A stretch of DNA of 64,000 bases from Archilochus colubris (taxonomy: Eukaryota > Chordata > Aves > Apodiformes > Trochilidae): positions 176,656,480 to 176,720,479 of the forward strand of contig CM041083.1 in NCBI GenBank assembly GCA_023079485.1, in the 5' to 3' direction. Made by a program: the position numbers and the translations under genes. Of the stretch, positions 34,260 to 47,523 are shown piece by piece (positions within the stretch are counted from its first letter, which is position 1; every line of letters starts with the position of its first letter). The notes below the pieces were generated by a model, which saw only the letters and a list, made by a program, of their open reading frames with translations, was not told the DNA's origin and ran no database searches.

Positions 34260-35200
34260 TTGCTGGGAGGGCAGAAAAGTGCCTGCGCTCGCTTTCAGCT
34301 GCCGTCCCCAGGCGCTCGCCTCCCTGGGGAGGAAGGCAGCGCAGGAGGCAGCAGGGCCTGGCGCGGCCGAGGCAAGCCCTAGGCTGCAGGTCGCACTAAG
34401 GCTAACAGGGGTGGATGCAACCTCTCCTCCTCCTCCTCCAGTGCCGCACGCACACTTCACTACCAGGTCTTGCAAGCAACACTTCAAATTACTCACTTAG
34501 TCCAAATTAGTCCTGTATCGGCGCATCTAACTGTCATGTTGTTAATGTTTTACTTTACTGTAATACCCGATTTGAGACCATATTGCACAATGTTTTGTCA
34601 TTTACTCTGCAAAATAAATAAAAGAGGAAGGCACGGATTACTGTGTGTATAAGAGGAAGCTAAACCGCAGTTTCAGTGACAGCTTTCAGCAGCCCAGCGT
34701 GGCAGGCTGGATAGTATTGATACAAACTCTATTTTCTTTCATTTTATTGTTTTCCATCTCCTAATAAACCAGGGTAGCCTCTTGACCCCAGTCAGCTGAT
34801 CGGAATCACATGCGCCTGGGCTTGCTTTGCTGATCTCCCCGTCTCGCCTCCATCTTCTCTCCCTCCCTTCTCGGTGAGAAAAGAACCGAGCCGGGGAAGC
34901 CCGGCTGCAGGCTCCAAAGGGCAGGGTGATCGATCCGAAACGCCGCTTCAAAGCCTCATCAATCTTCATCTAGGTTGCTCGAGTAATTACGCCCGACTCT
35001 CTTGTACGATTACAAGTGGATTTGGGTTTCTATTCCCCAGGCCCCCTTTCTTTGTGTTTACAGAAGGGGGGTCTGGGCAGGCAGCGGCTCCCTGCCCTGC
35101 AGAAGCACTTGGCCTCTCAAGCAGAGCGTCCCAGCCCTCCTCCCCTTCGCCCTCCCGGGCAGCGCGGCTGGGAGCCGCCGCTTGGCCCGGCGCACGGTGA
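34260..35200. other. Discontinuous GC-rich patches in NBEA intron
   Basis: Two CpG-containing patches (about 34265-34450 and 35045-35205) are separated by ordinary sequence. Overlapping short open frames in several phases look like composition effects. No gene or repeat is recognised. Confidence 0.4.
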
Positions 35201-35319
35201 TGGGCTCCGGGCCTTTGTGCGGAAAGAAAAGCCCTTTCGGAAGATGCGTCCTAGAAACGACCCGGTATTCTGTCATTTTAAGGAGGCGTTTTGTGGGCTG
35301 TGAGGAATCCCAGAAGGAA

Positions 35320-35440
35320 GACCATCAATTTAATCCAATTACCGCTTTTCCCTGGTGTTGTGTGGCTAAAATAAAAATAAAGTAACCGCTATTTAATGGT
35401 CAAAAGGCCAAAACCTATCATGTGACACCCAGACAATAGG
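35320..35440. promoter_or_regulatory. Candidate enhancer with TAATCC/AATTA composite
   Basis: TTTAATCCAATTACCGC joins an OTX/CRX-type TAATCC to AATTA, followed by CTATTTAATGG and ATCATGTGAC (CATGTG/TCATGTGA E-box-like). The region is non-repetitive and differs from its GC-rich neighbours. MAB21L1 acts in eye development, so OTX/PAX-type input would make sense, but this is not shown. Confidence 0.35.
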
Positions 35441-36059
35441 TGCACCCCGGCTATCGGCTGTGCTAGCGAAATGCACTCGTCCTGGAGGAGGGGGCAGAGC
35501 TGTAGAGGCAGGGAAGAGATGTTGCTTAGAAGGGGACGTTCACTTCTTAGCCCGTTACTGAATACAGGGGAAATGAGGGATTTCTGGTTTCCTCCTCGAG
35601 AAAAGGCTCCGAGCTCCCAGACCAGTGACACCCTAGGTTTGTTGCAATATAAACATGTCAGAGGTATCCAAATGCGACAAGGAAGAAAAAATGTTTTCTG
35701 GTTGTTTTTCGTTTGTTTGTTTGCTTGTTTGTTTTTTATCTTCTTGGTGAAATAAGAATGGAAAGTATAATAAGCAGTATCAAATTATGGGAGCTCGTGA
35801 GAGGGGATGTTCTGAGTTAAAACACATCTTTGCAGACTTTTTTCCCCAAATCACAGGAAAAAAAAAAAAAAAGTGTATTACCAGTGTGTCATTTTTACAC
35901 TTGTCCTTTGGAAATCTCCAATTACAACTTCCAATTCCATAGCATGTTTAAGGAGCACTGAGTCTTTTTGTTGTAGCCTTCAGGGAGCAAGCCAGCCACT
36001 GAGAGAATATGAAATTAATCCACTGCAGCTACAGAGAGAGAGGATTATGTTTTAATCCC

Positions 36060-36215
36060 CTTTGGGATAGTTTCTGGGTTTTAAGAATCCGATATTAAAA
36101 TGTTTACATAGAGCATAATCAAAATACAGCAGATTTTCCATATGGCACCGAGCTATCGGCAAGCTTTGGGTCTCCTTCCCGAACCCAAATTGATAATGTA
36201 ATGAAACAAAAGCCG
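36060..36215. promoter_or_regulatory. Candidate conserved noncoding element
   Basis: A non-repetitive AT-rich stretch beside a CpG patch carries GAATCCGATATTAAAATG, ATGTTTACATAGAGCAT (forkhead-like GTTTACA), CCATATGG and AATTGATAATGTAATG. The density of factor-like words is the only evidence. Confidence 0.3.
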
Positions 36216-36229
36216 GGCACACCTGAGCC

Positions 36230-36560
36230 AAGAGCCGCGGGACGGGCTCATTCGCATGCGGGGAAGATAACGAGCTGCGGCTGCCAGCCTCGCCCCAGCC
36301 CCTCTGCGGTGGCGGCGACGAGTTTGCGTTTTTGCCGGGGATGTAAATATTCAACATCCCCAGAGCGGCTGCAGGCACCGGGAAGCGCAGCGGCTCCGGG
36401 CTGCGCTGCTCCCGGCACCGGCACATGGGGACGGCGGCTGCCGGGCAAGGGCCGCCGGCCACACCGCGGGAGCTTCCCTTCCAGCTCCGGGGAAAAAACA
36501 ACCTGTGGCTGCTCCGCTTCACCGAACAGCTCGGGGGTTGTGGAGAGGACACGCGTCTAG
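36230..36560. other. GC/CpG-rich patch with internal hairpin
   Basis: The patch is CpG-dense and contains an 8-bp perfect inverted repeat GGGGATGT/ACATCCCC (36337-36361) around a forkhead-like TGTAAATA. It adjoins AT-rich, conserved-looking sequence at 36060-36200. An enhancer is plausible; no gene is seen. Confidence 0.4.
36337..36361. repeat. 8-bp inverted repeat GGGGATGT/ACATCCCC
   Basis: Perfect arms with a 9-nt loop. The left arm runs into TGTAAATA, a forkhead-type word. Confidence 0.6.
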
Positions 36561-36799
36561 AGGTGGCTGTCAGCTGTTGGGACTCGAAGCAAGAGCATCT
36601 CATTGTTTTTAATAATTTTTTAATTTTTTCTTTCTTCAAGGTTCGTTTCGTTGCCTCTCTGAGGCTGCCGGGGCGGCCCATGGCAAAGAGGCAGCGACCT
36701 CAAGGAAGTCGTTCTGGCCGTAAAACCAGACCAGGACTAACTTCAGATCCACATGTCTTGTAATCTGTTCAAATGGGGAATTTTCCGCTTTTGCCTGAT

Positions 36800-39700
36800 C
36801 CCTGTGGTCGGCACATGTGATTTACATTTCTAAAATAAACGCTACCGCGCATATACATTTAAAAAAAATAATATTTCCTTTCCAAAAGTAAATAACTGTG
36901 GGATTAGAAGATCCTAGTGAATAAATTCAGAATATAATCTCTCTCCTTCCCTCTGTTAATTTTTGTTGGACAGAGTTCAGTTCTTGCATTTACCTCTTGT
37001 ACTTGGATTTTAACTCTAATACTTCTGAAATTCGAGTTAAAAAAAGTCAATGCAAATGAAAAGTTCTACCAGGTGAAAGAGTTTTCTAACTGCTGAAGCA
37101 GTACCAGTAAAATTACACCTCTTAAGGAAAACTCCAAAAGGGTGGCATGTTAAACTTGTTATATCAAACCTTTTAATTCCATAAACTGCCATTTTGAACT
37201 GTAAGAGCTAAAGACGTGCCACATTTATGAGCCTGAAAATTACGACAGAGGTGTATGTGTTAAGATGTTTGGATATAATTTCTCCTAAGTAGGATAAGAA
37301 ACATGCTTTTAAATGCTTAGTTATGAAAACAATCAGTTTACCTGCTGCAGCCTACATTTTTAAATATTTTGTTGAAAAAATACTAGCTTGGATAAATACT
37401 TTCAAAACATCCAATTAGCTGAACCAATTTAATTTAAAAATCTACTGGTAACTATTCTAAAAAAATATATATATAATCTGATTATCATCCCATTTAATTT
37501 ATGGATGGCACAGTTTTAAAAGAAAAAAAAAATACCAGTCTTTTTCATATACTCCTTAACATGGCCAATACAAAACAAATTAGCTGAAACTAATAGATTT
37601 ACTGTGTAAAATAGTTTGCATAAACTACATTTCGTAATTTGATATACTTAAGTATTTTCAATACTAAGAATGATTCTTAAAAATCACTTAAAAGGTACCT
37701 GAAATAAGAAAACTGATATTATCTCAGCATTTTAACTCAAAAGCCAAGAGTATCTGATGCTGACTTGCATTTAAAGTGACTACAAATCCTCAGACTTGAA
37801 ACAATTTAAGCATAACACACACACTCACAAACCTCAGTTTCTTGTAACATAAATTATATAGCATACAAACAGAACCAAGTATAGCCACCAGAAGCTTTTG
37901 GGAAAAGCTCTACAGTTCTATAGTCAGAAAAATACTTCAGCTAATTAATATCATTGGTATTATACATGCACTGCCATGTAAATAACAAGTAAACAACGCA
38001 AGATTGCTAGAAAAAAAAGGATTCACAGATTTCAGTCTTTTTTTTTTTTTTTTTGGTTCCTATTGTCATAAATCTGATGCAAACCACCCTTTAAAAAGAC
38101 TTCTGCAATAAATACGTTGAACTTACATGAGTATGGTTGCCCTCAATTTGTTCTCCACTATAGCAGATACAGGGAGTAACTCCTTCACTCAATCCAAGGC
38201 TTTTATAAGAGTGTATATACACAGCTCCCTTTGTGTATCACTTTCAATAGTTTCAATAAAGAGAATAATTTGCACAACTTTTTGATTGCAAAAAACATCT
38301 AAGTCTAAACACAACTATAACCTTGTTTTTCCTCTGTTGAATAAGTACTCCAATTCCTTTCCTGTTTTCAGAGATATTCCAGCTTACTTTGTTGCTTTTT
38401 TACTCTTGAACAATCATATGTTTCATATTGTGAGGGAGGGATAGATTTTTATTGTTTGTTTAAATGTCATTGCCATTGTAGATAGGTCCTGATATAAAAA
38501 ATTTTGCTTACTTTTCCCCGCCTTCCCTCTATAAAGTACGTAACACTACTACTAAACATCAAAGATCAACTTCAATGGTCTATTTCAACAATAATAACTA
38601 AACAACTACAGCAACTCAATTCTCTTAAGTGGTGCCATAACAGCAAACAAATGTGTTCAATTAAAAAGAAAATTTAAATAAAAAATAATCCTATATATAT
38701 ATTACAGCTGTGGATAAAATAGCAAGAAATAAATATATATTTTTTGATGAGATTGTGAAACCAGTTAGTGCTGCTTAAGAAAAGAAGCAAATTTTCTCTC
38801 AGACACCTACATACCTTCTGTATCTTTGAATTAAGCGATGTACACCTCCACAGGTATATTTATTATTATAATTCTATACCTCACTGGTCACATTGAAAGA
38901 AAAAAAAAAAAAGAGTACTTTTTTCTGAGGAAAAATGTGTTTTACAATATTCCTAGGAATAAGTATCTCTTTATATTGCTCAAAGTGTGATAAAAAGCAA
39001 TCACTTAATAGAATGGCTACAGAATATGCAGACAAGCTCTGTACCAAAGTCAGACTTACTAGGTATCTTCTCACTGGAGGTACCATGGAACAATAAGCTG
39101 TGTGTCAGCCAAAAGCATCTCAGAAAATCAACTTTTGTCCCCTTTTGCAGGTAGAGTCTGATTTGCTCTGTGGCATAAATGAGAACCTGAACTGTTCTCA
39201 AGCTCTGAGTGGCTTACAAGAGTCTAGTGTTGTTCCAGGATGTGTTAGAGTGCCAACCTGCCAGATAATCAGGTATTAATAATAATCAAGACTCCCCTTA
39301 ATGATTTACAGCTGGACAGAAACCTAAACATTTGGGATAGGGACCTCACTACTGCAATGCATACATTTGCCACTTCCAAATTGGATTCATAGAGTGTGCT
39401 CTGCCTGAAGCTATACCTTGGAAAGACTGAGTAATTTAAGCTGGTGGAGTAACTAAGAAGTTGATTATTAAGCAATGCATCCAGATGTGAGTATAGGACA
39501 CTAATGCACTATGACCCACACCACCTTCCTCATTTGCAGGTAAAATTTAAGGTACTTCTTTTCAACCTAGAAAACATTAAGTGATGCTGAACATGCCTGG
39601 ATAATTGCTAGTTTTTCTCTCTGAGAGAGCCACTATAGCTCCTATTTAATTAAAAAGCAGCAGAAAAACCATGCCTAAGAAAATTGTATTTAATGTTGGA

Positions 39701-42700
39701 AGAAGAAAGGAGAAAGCAGAGATAGGATCCTGCTGTAGCAGTGTAGCACTGGAACAGGAGCCCATTGTCATGAGTCAGGAACATGAGGGATCAAATTCCA
39801 GTTTCAAGTACAAATGAACCAAACTTGACAGGTATCTTACACCATCCAGCTTGTGTACCTTGTCATGCCAATAAAGCTCAATTGATAAGAATTGAAATGA
39901 AAGATGAGAGCCTTCAGCTTTCATTTCTTCTGGCCTCTATTCTGGAAAAACTCTTGAGGATAAACTGTAAGCCTTAAACTTCTTGAGTATGTAGTGAAGG
40001 GAAATGTTATAGGAAGTATAAGTACTTAAAATTAATTTATTTGGTTAGCTACTCCTATATCCATGTCAGATGAAATAAACAAATTGCTGAATTAGCATGT
40101 AACTTGCTAGGTTTTTTTGAAGAATCATCTCAGATGCCATAGTTACAACAAAAAAAATTCTGAAAATATGAGTATCCCTAAACAAGACCATCAGAATGAA
40201 TAAGGAATGCTTTCTAGTGTAACTATGTCTATTGGTTGATTGCATATTTTGCTTTACCATAGTTGACTCTCCCAATAAAGATTCTCTGGCACCTAATGAA
40301 AGGAGAACTGATGCAAGCTCTGTCCTGTAGGTTTTTTTTTTTTCTTAACAACTGAATTTTATTGCTTCTGAAATCCTTACTTCACTGTTAAAGTTTGTTC
40401 AAAATGTGTTCCAGGTTCAGAAGTTACAAAGATACAGGCTGAGAGAGGATGCCCACATTAATCTTTTTTCTGTAGAAAGCCAAGCTAAAAGCACTTGCAT
40501 AAGAGGCTGACAATAAGGACTGTCCAAATCCACTGGATGAGGCTGCATCTTGTATAATTTCTTGCCAATAATTACAAAGAATCAAAAACTTATCTTCTTG
40601 ATTGATTTCTTAGCTTGCTTCTGTATCACCAGTGCCAAAATAATGACAAAAAAAAGAAAAAAAAATAACCCCAAACTGTCCATAGGTCTGTGAAAGTTCT
40701 GGATACATTCCTGTCAGTATCTAGATAGGTCTGCTTCTATGGGGTCTTGTGAAAAATGGGGATTTTCTTATGGAAATCAACATAGTGAAGATGAAATAAG
40801 GTGCAGAACTTTGGAGTTTGGCTTCCTACATCTAGGCCTTTATTTTTGGAGTCTCTCTGTGTCAAATAACTAATCAGCCTGAGCTTTGATCAGCTTCCTG
40901 TTCCCTCCAAGGGCTGGGAACTTGGGACAAGGAGAAGCACCAGACCTATGCATTTGGTGGGTGCAGTCATGGGCTCTTGCAGTCTCATTCTGCATCATGA
41001 GAAGTTTCAAATAGAAAAGTGTTTTCCAAAGTAGGGGGACAAAAGAAAAGTAAGGAGACTGGAACAAATGGACAGTAAGACCACAGGAAGCACTCTCAGA
41101 ACCTCAAACCAATGAAGTTTGATCTGATTTAATATTAAAGCTTGGAACTCAGGAAATGCAGCTGCCATTTTAAAAGTCAAAGAAAATTCAGATTTAGAAT
41201 GGGGTGTGTTGAGAGCACTTTAAAAGCTGTGTCTAGGAGCACTATCATTTGTGACTGACAACCACCTTATAAAATATTAAGCTGTTTTGGATAGTAATGT
41301 GGAAAAAATTATTAGAATAAACACTGAGATGTTTAAAAATAGTATTTTATAGAAACCGTAGGGCTTTTTTTGGTTTTGTTTTCAATGTGAAAGCCAACTA
41401 CTTATCAAAAATATAACTGTTTTCAGTTTATGCCTGAATTGATACTCTATATAAAACTCATACAAGTATGTTTTTCTTTTTTATACTTAGACTTGAGGAT
41501 CAAAATCTGAATACATAATAAGAAGAAACTATGGAAATCTGGCTGAAGTAAATTTCCGTGTTTGGAAGTACAAGGTCTGGGTGGTTACACATCTGCCATA
41601 AAAAGAGAAAAAGAATAACTCTTCTTACACATCCCCCAAACAAGCAACCACACCCTAATGAAATTCCTACATTTTCCTGTTAACTTGCGGGAAAACTGGA
41701 GCTTGAGGGGAGAAATCTACTCAGCAATGCATGCTCATTTAGTGAATATTTTCCATTGAGAGGCTTGAAAAATAGGAGACACAATGAGACTTTTTTTGCT
41801 GTTTTCTGATGAAATGTTGATATTTGCTATTTAACTAAAGTATTTGGGTGTGCACATATACATACATACATACTTTCTTAAAGAAAAAGACCATAAAACA
41901 TGGAAGAGCTTAAGATACCTTGGCCACTTTCAGACAGGGAGAAAAAGTGTGAAAGTCAGTGAGTGTAAGAGTGGAAAGGAAGAGAAGATGGGGAAATAAA
42001 CTACCACCTCTAAGCCTGGAAGACCCAGAGGTGCAAACTTTATCTGCTGTGCCCCTAACAAATTATGGGGTGTTTTTTGTCTGCAAAATTTAGTAATTTG
42101 AAAAACTGCCTTCTCAATAGAGGCTCAAGTCTTTTCTTTAATTAGAACATCTATTGTTTGTCTATAACTAATTAAAAAAAAATTACCCTACACACTTTAA
42201 AATAATTTTGAGATGGCAACATAAGGAAAACCAAGAAAATATGCCCCTTCATTACTCCTTAAGAATAGGAAAGGGAAAGTTGAATAAAGCTTTGCTTACC
42301 AGAAATTGACACTGGTCAACTTTTGTAAAGAAAATTCAATGTCATATTTTTGCAATAAAAATGTTACTGTAACTAAATATGCAAATGAAGAAATATAAAA
42401 TGCATTATATGTAAATCTAAATATGTAAATGCATAATACATTCAGAGAAGTCAATGCTATTTAAGTTTCCATCCCAAATCCTTAATTTCTGAGCTTTTTG
42501 TGGCTTTAGATGCAGTTCCTTGGTGTGTCAGTGTTTTTATTACTGCATCTGGACCAATGCAAGTCTTCAAAATAATAATTTCAGAAATGTAAATGAGTCC
42601 TTTGTTAGAACTGGAATAGAAAATTTCCCCAAGGGCTAAATTATTTTTTTATTTTTTATTTTTTATTTTTTTCCCCTGCTATACAATTTTAACTATAACT

Positions 42701-44872
42701 CCATGTATACAACTTTTGGCACTATTCCAATTTCCCCTAATGACAGCATAAAATATTTTTCCAATTGGAAATTGCTCAAAATCTTGATGATTTCTGTTAG
42801 CTTGTCTTAAAACGAGACAAAAGGCTTATTTTGCATAGGCCACAAAACAGATGTTGATAATGTTTGGTTACCAGCAGTCTTGTCTGGACTTCAAACAGAT
42901 GACCTGGAAGTGAAAGGTCTTATATCTCATTAATAATAATACAAGCTGTCAAATCCTCATGACCCAGTGTGTTCCTTAGCACAGGGCAGTAAGTCAATAC
43001 ACTCAGCACACCACTGAGAAGTCTGGATAGAGGGCTTATCACATTCAGTCCTCAAGCCAATGCCGACTGAGTACCCATGCTGGCTTGGATGGAAAAGCAG
43101 ATCTTATTTAGCAGTAGTAATGCTGCTTTCTAAAAATATTCCTAGACTGAACTTCAGAGTTGCTAAATGCTAGGGCAGTGCTGGGATGCTGTGTCCCACT
43201 CAGACGTTTCGGGCACGTTTGCATTGGGGGGGGGTTTCCTCCCTCCTAAAGACAGATGTCCAAGAAGGGAAAATTCGTAGCGAAGGTCAAGATATGCTAA
43301 GGCTACAATGTGTTAAGGGCAGTTAGCAGCTTTCCTTGGGTTTATCTGCATGATTTGTTCAATCTCCTTGTATAATGGACCAAATAATACAGATTTATTC
43401 TTGCAAGACTGTTGCGAGGCTGCAATTCACCATGGCTCATGAAGGAGGCAGATTCTGATTGAGCCCATGCAAGGAACGAGACAGATGCTTGCCAAAACCT
43501 TTTCTTTTCCTAAAATAACCCAAAGCTTCATATCCTCCTATCTTTTTTTTCCAGAAATTATTCTTTAAGAGTAGCCAAAGACTTCATCAGGGATGCTTTG
43601 CTTGGTGGGGGCCTATCTGCTGCTGCCACCAGCCAAATGACAAAATAGGTGAAACATGCTCCAGTTACAAAACATGTATCTTTCAAAAATGCCATTAAAG
43701 ATAAATTCTGCTCTCAGATGTGCACAAACCATTCCCAACAAATCAACAGCAACTTTACGACCAAGAGAATCTCATTTCTAAAAGGTAAAATTCGTAAAAC
43801 CTTATTGGTTCAAGATTTATTCTTTTTTTTTGTTTGAATGATTTATTCAAACATTTAATGCCAGATTAATTCTGGCAATTAATTCATTCAATTAATTAAT
43901 TCAAGGCTTTAAAAGAAAAAAGTTTGGTGAGAGAATATTAATTATCTATTAAAATATGTTTTCCTTTGAGAATTCCATCTTACAATATTAGAATACATCC
44001 ATGTATTTTTAATTTTGAAAAAATCACCTACGAAGCAGAAGTCAATCTGTTAGCAAATTTGCATTCTCAGGCTCTTAAGAGAAAGGTGAGTATTTAAGAG
44101 CCCTACTGCAGCATTAGAAAAATCAGGAAATGAAAAGTTAGTAATATCAACTCACTAGAGTAGATTTGTTTGTATCACCCACAGATTCACAATATATTAG
44201 AAAACTGTTAAAATTAATGAGACTATCTCAGTCATTAGTTCTAACAGAGATGTGACTTGCCTCTTGAAGTGAACAGTCTGGGAAGAAAAGGAGCTAAAAC
44301 TGAAACAGAAAATGTAAAATGTTTTAATATGTAAATGCTTAATGAAGAAAAACATCTTTTGATATCTCATACTGTAAGGCAGTTAAAATACTACTTTAAC
44401 AAAAACTTAGAAATAATAATTCTAAGACCATAATAACATGGAATCTGATTTTTATATTTTATTAAAATGCTACTAAATATAATGAAATCTGACCAACTGC
44501 CATTGCAACATATGGAATACTAAGATTATATAATAAAAATATTCAGACCATAATTATAAAAAAAAAAATTCTCCATCCCATATGTAATTTATCAAAGTGA
44601 ACTTTACATTGATTTGTGCCACATGGTTGATGAAAAACTATAAAGAGCCTCTGGAACCAAAGGTATGTACAGATAACTTTGTACCAACAGTCTCAATCTG
44701 TTTCAAACTTTCCCCTTTTTTAGTTTTAACTTCACAAATCAAGATATTGTAGTATTTATATTCTCTTAGTTAGGAGTTTTAACAAACTTGAGGATTTGTC
44801 TTTTAAAAAGACCAGCCTTAGTTTCATGGTATAAACAATGTTAAATTGTTTTAGTTAAATGTGGACAATCTT
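36800..44872. other. AT-rich NBEA intron, no gene seen
   Basis: Only short chance frames and simple repeats. A cluster of TTAATT/AATTAA words around 43868-43903, beside an inverted repeat TGCCAG/CTGGCA (43859-43877), is the one structured spot. Confidence 0.6.
42642..42672. repeat. (ATTTTTT)n tract
   Basis: Four near-perfect ATTTTTT-type units in the NBEA intron. Confidence 0.85.
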
Positions 44873-44966
44873 AAATCAATTTAAATCTGGTTTATAATGA
44901 TTCTGTGTAATTCCTGTCCCTTACTGAGACAATCCAAATCATTGCAAATCAGGTTTAAATTGATTT
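44873..44966. repeat. Imperfect palindrome with ~30-bp arms
   Basis: The left arm 44873-44902 (AAATCAATTTAAATCTGG...ATGATT) and right arm 44936-44966 (AATCATT...AATCAGGTTTAAATTGATTT) are inverted copies with a few mismatches and a 33-nt spacer. It could be a relic of a hairpin-ended DNA transposon or a structured regulatory sequence. Confidence 0.6.
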
Positions 44967-47379
44967 AAACTTTAAAGTTAAATTGGAGGTATAACTGAAT
45001 ATAGAATTTCCTATGTGTCATTCCACTCTGAACAGTAACAAGATATAAATGATGCTGTGATATACCATAACATGATGCAGCCCCGAGATGTCCAGACCAC
45101 TTACACAGAATCTACATAACTCTTTAAAATTAGACAAGAATGTAAAGCTTTACTGTGATCTCTGCTTTTCATAGATGTCAGAGGTTGCTCTAACCTTTTT
45201 AGGCTTAAAACCCACTTTTCTTGCCTACTCTTTTTCTTGATTTCATTTACTGGACTAAAGTTTCAGAGCCCCATAGCATATACTGAAAACCATAGAAAAC
45301 AGTGGTATTATATGCAAAATCATGTAGTGAAGAAGATGGTGTGGAGGGCTTCAGGTTTTGGGTTTTTTTTTCACTGACTGATAAAATTTATAGAAATCAT
45401 AGGCAATATGGTGTGTGACTAATCACTCAGAATCAGCTCAGCTCCAAAAATGAGAAAGAGTTGAGTAGCTAAAGGTTGTGGTTAATCTGATAGTAAAAAG
45501 GAGGTAATAGAATGTTTGGAGAAGTTCACAGTTTTTGGTACACACAGAGCACCATTCTTGGACTTGCCTTGCCTGCCTTGTTAGTGTTGATAGGGGACAG
45601 AAAATCTAACTTCTGACCCTGTTAGGACAAACTTCCTTGTCATTGTTGCACAAATTATTTTGCTTCCATTTCTAGAATTTCTGTATTTCCAACACTGACA
45701 ATATCTCCTAGTTTCTACAAGCTGTAAAAGGAAAGGACTAGAATCACTGTGCCATATCCTGATGGAGCAGGGGATGTCAGGTATGCAGTGATCACTAATA
45801 GAGGGTGTGTTGTGCAGAAATACTTAAGGACGCATGAAAATATCAGGTTTTTGCAGAGGGATGTAACTATAGGGGTTGTTTCCCATCAGTGTGTTTGAAC
45901 AAAATGGCAGTGTTGAGGCATGCACAAGAACTTCATAGCAGATTCTAAGATTTTATGAAACAGGTAAGAATTTTTCATGTGCACTTTGCAGTTCTTATCA
46001 ATATTTCAATGTAATTGCATACTGCAGCATTAAAACCATTGCTATTAGATGCAGATTCAGTTGCAACCACTGTTCTCAGACGTAAGAACTTTGTCAAAGC
46101 AGTACTGAGTTTTCCTTCTAAAGGAGAAATGGACATCAATCAAATTATCCCTCTAATGGTCCCACTTTATTGACTTGAGACAACAGTGTCCCAGCAATGG
46201 TAAGCTGCAGATTGAGGAAGGAAGCAGACTGACATATTAACTGTGATAATCATATACTGAAGGCTGCTCCCAAATAAAAGCATTTATTTCTCCTCTCTGG
46301 TCTGCTCTGATTTCAAAGCATGAGACAAACATTTTGTGCTTTTTTTTGTTTTCTTTCCTTCTGTTTTTACCATCAATTTCTGATCTTATCTTTGCTACAA
46401 ATTTCCACTTTGTCATCAGAAGAAAGTGCAGTAGCAAAGGTCTCTATTTTAGAAATTCAGTTGTGCAGAAAACCCCCCCATCCCTGAGACAGCACAAAAC
46501 TTCCCCTTAGTAGATTAATTTAATAAAGGTATTTTTAAATATAAAAATTTCATGCTGTACCTCATACTTTTCACATTTTTATGCTGCCTGAGAGGAGAGA
46601 GCATTTTTGAATATCTACATGCCTTTCTTTCCAAACTACGTTCCCAGGAAAGGTAGGATTGCAGACAGAACTGTAACAGAAGCTGTGAGAAGGATAAAAT
46701 TGACACCTCACTGCATACCTTTGCCCAGGGAGAATGGATCAGAAATGATCTCAAGTACGTTTTTACAGAGTATTCATTCCCAGCTCATCTGCTAACTAAG
46801 TTCATAGCTTGGTTATGGTTTCATTCCTTCTTAGATCCTGTTCACAACAGGCAACTTTTGCCTTCGCTGTGACAGATGGGTTGAAATACTGCAGGTACCC
46901 CTTAACTTTATCAGTGAGAGAAGTGGGTGCCAGAAGGAGTGCAGGTGCCTCTCCACAAGCTGAGTGGCACTTGGGATCAGGTCATGAACCTGAACAATCA
47001 TACGTTGACTCACAACCCCCTGAGTTACAGAATTTGTCCACATTTCCATTTTAACCAGAGAAACAGACATTCTTACAGTGGTTTTACAGAATTTTCAGTA
47101 AAAAGTTAGAAACAGTAATAAAAGCTCTTGAGGTACCACTATTTCTCATATTTCTGCTGAAAGACTGTGCAATGGGCATGTGATTTGTTATCAGTTCCCT
47201 TAGCTGATGTAAGGAGAATATACCAGCAGGACTATATTAAAACTAGAACAATAAAGAATCTGTACTGTAATTGCATGCTTAGCTGTGAATATTAAAGGAC
47301 TATCCACAAAGGTTATGAGCTAACAAGTTTAAAAAAGGCTTTTGGGTCATATCTTAGTTGGAATGAAAAATATAATTAC

Positions 47380-47523
47380 CTGCAAGGTTGTCAATCTCCT
47401 TCTCTTGGAGCAGGCTAACAGCATCATCATCTCCTTCAAGCATAAGCTCTGTTTCTGCATTCTGATTTACCACAGCTTGACTTCGGAAAGCTTTCTTTGA
47501 CTTTACTACATCCTCTTCAGTGC
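47380..47523 (-). CDS. NBEA: NBEA internal exon, 144 nt, just before the PH domain
   Basis: On the minus strand an acceptor (aacttttttttag) precedes GC at 47523 and the donor gtaatt follows at 47379. The exon encodes TEEDVVKSKKAFRSQAVVNQ, then NAETELMLEGDDDAVSLL and QEKEIDNLA, plus one base of a Gly codon completed by the exon at 33089 (...[10 protein letters not shown]...). Both ends are phase 1, so skipping it would keep the frame. This is the acidic linker before the PH-BEACH module of neurobeachin. Codons are AT-leaning, as expected for an exon in AT-rich introns. Confidence 0.95.

Larger units (their letters stand above)
33090..47379 (-). other. NBEA: NBEA intron (about 14.3 kb)
   Basis: This intron joins two in-phase NBEA exons. 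Its acceptor end (33.1-36.6 kb) is unusually GC-rich with several CpG-dense patches and candidate enhancers. The rest (36.8-47.3 kb) is ordinary AT-rich intron: simple repeats, an imperfect palindrome at 44.87-44.97 kb, and no open frame that I recognise as coding. No TE copy is obvious by eye. Confidence 0.85.
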
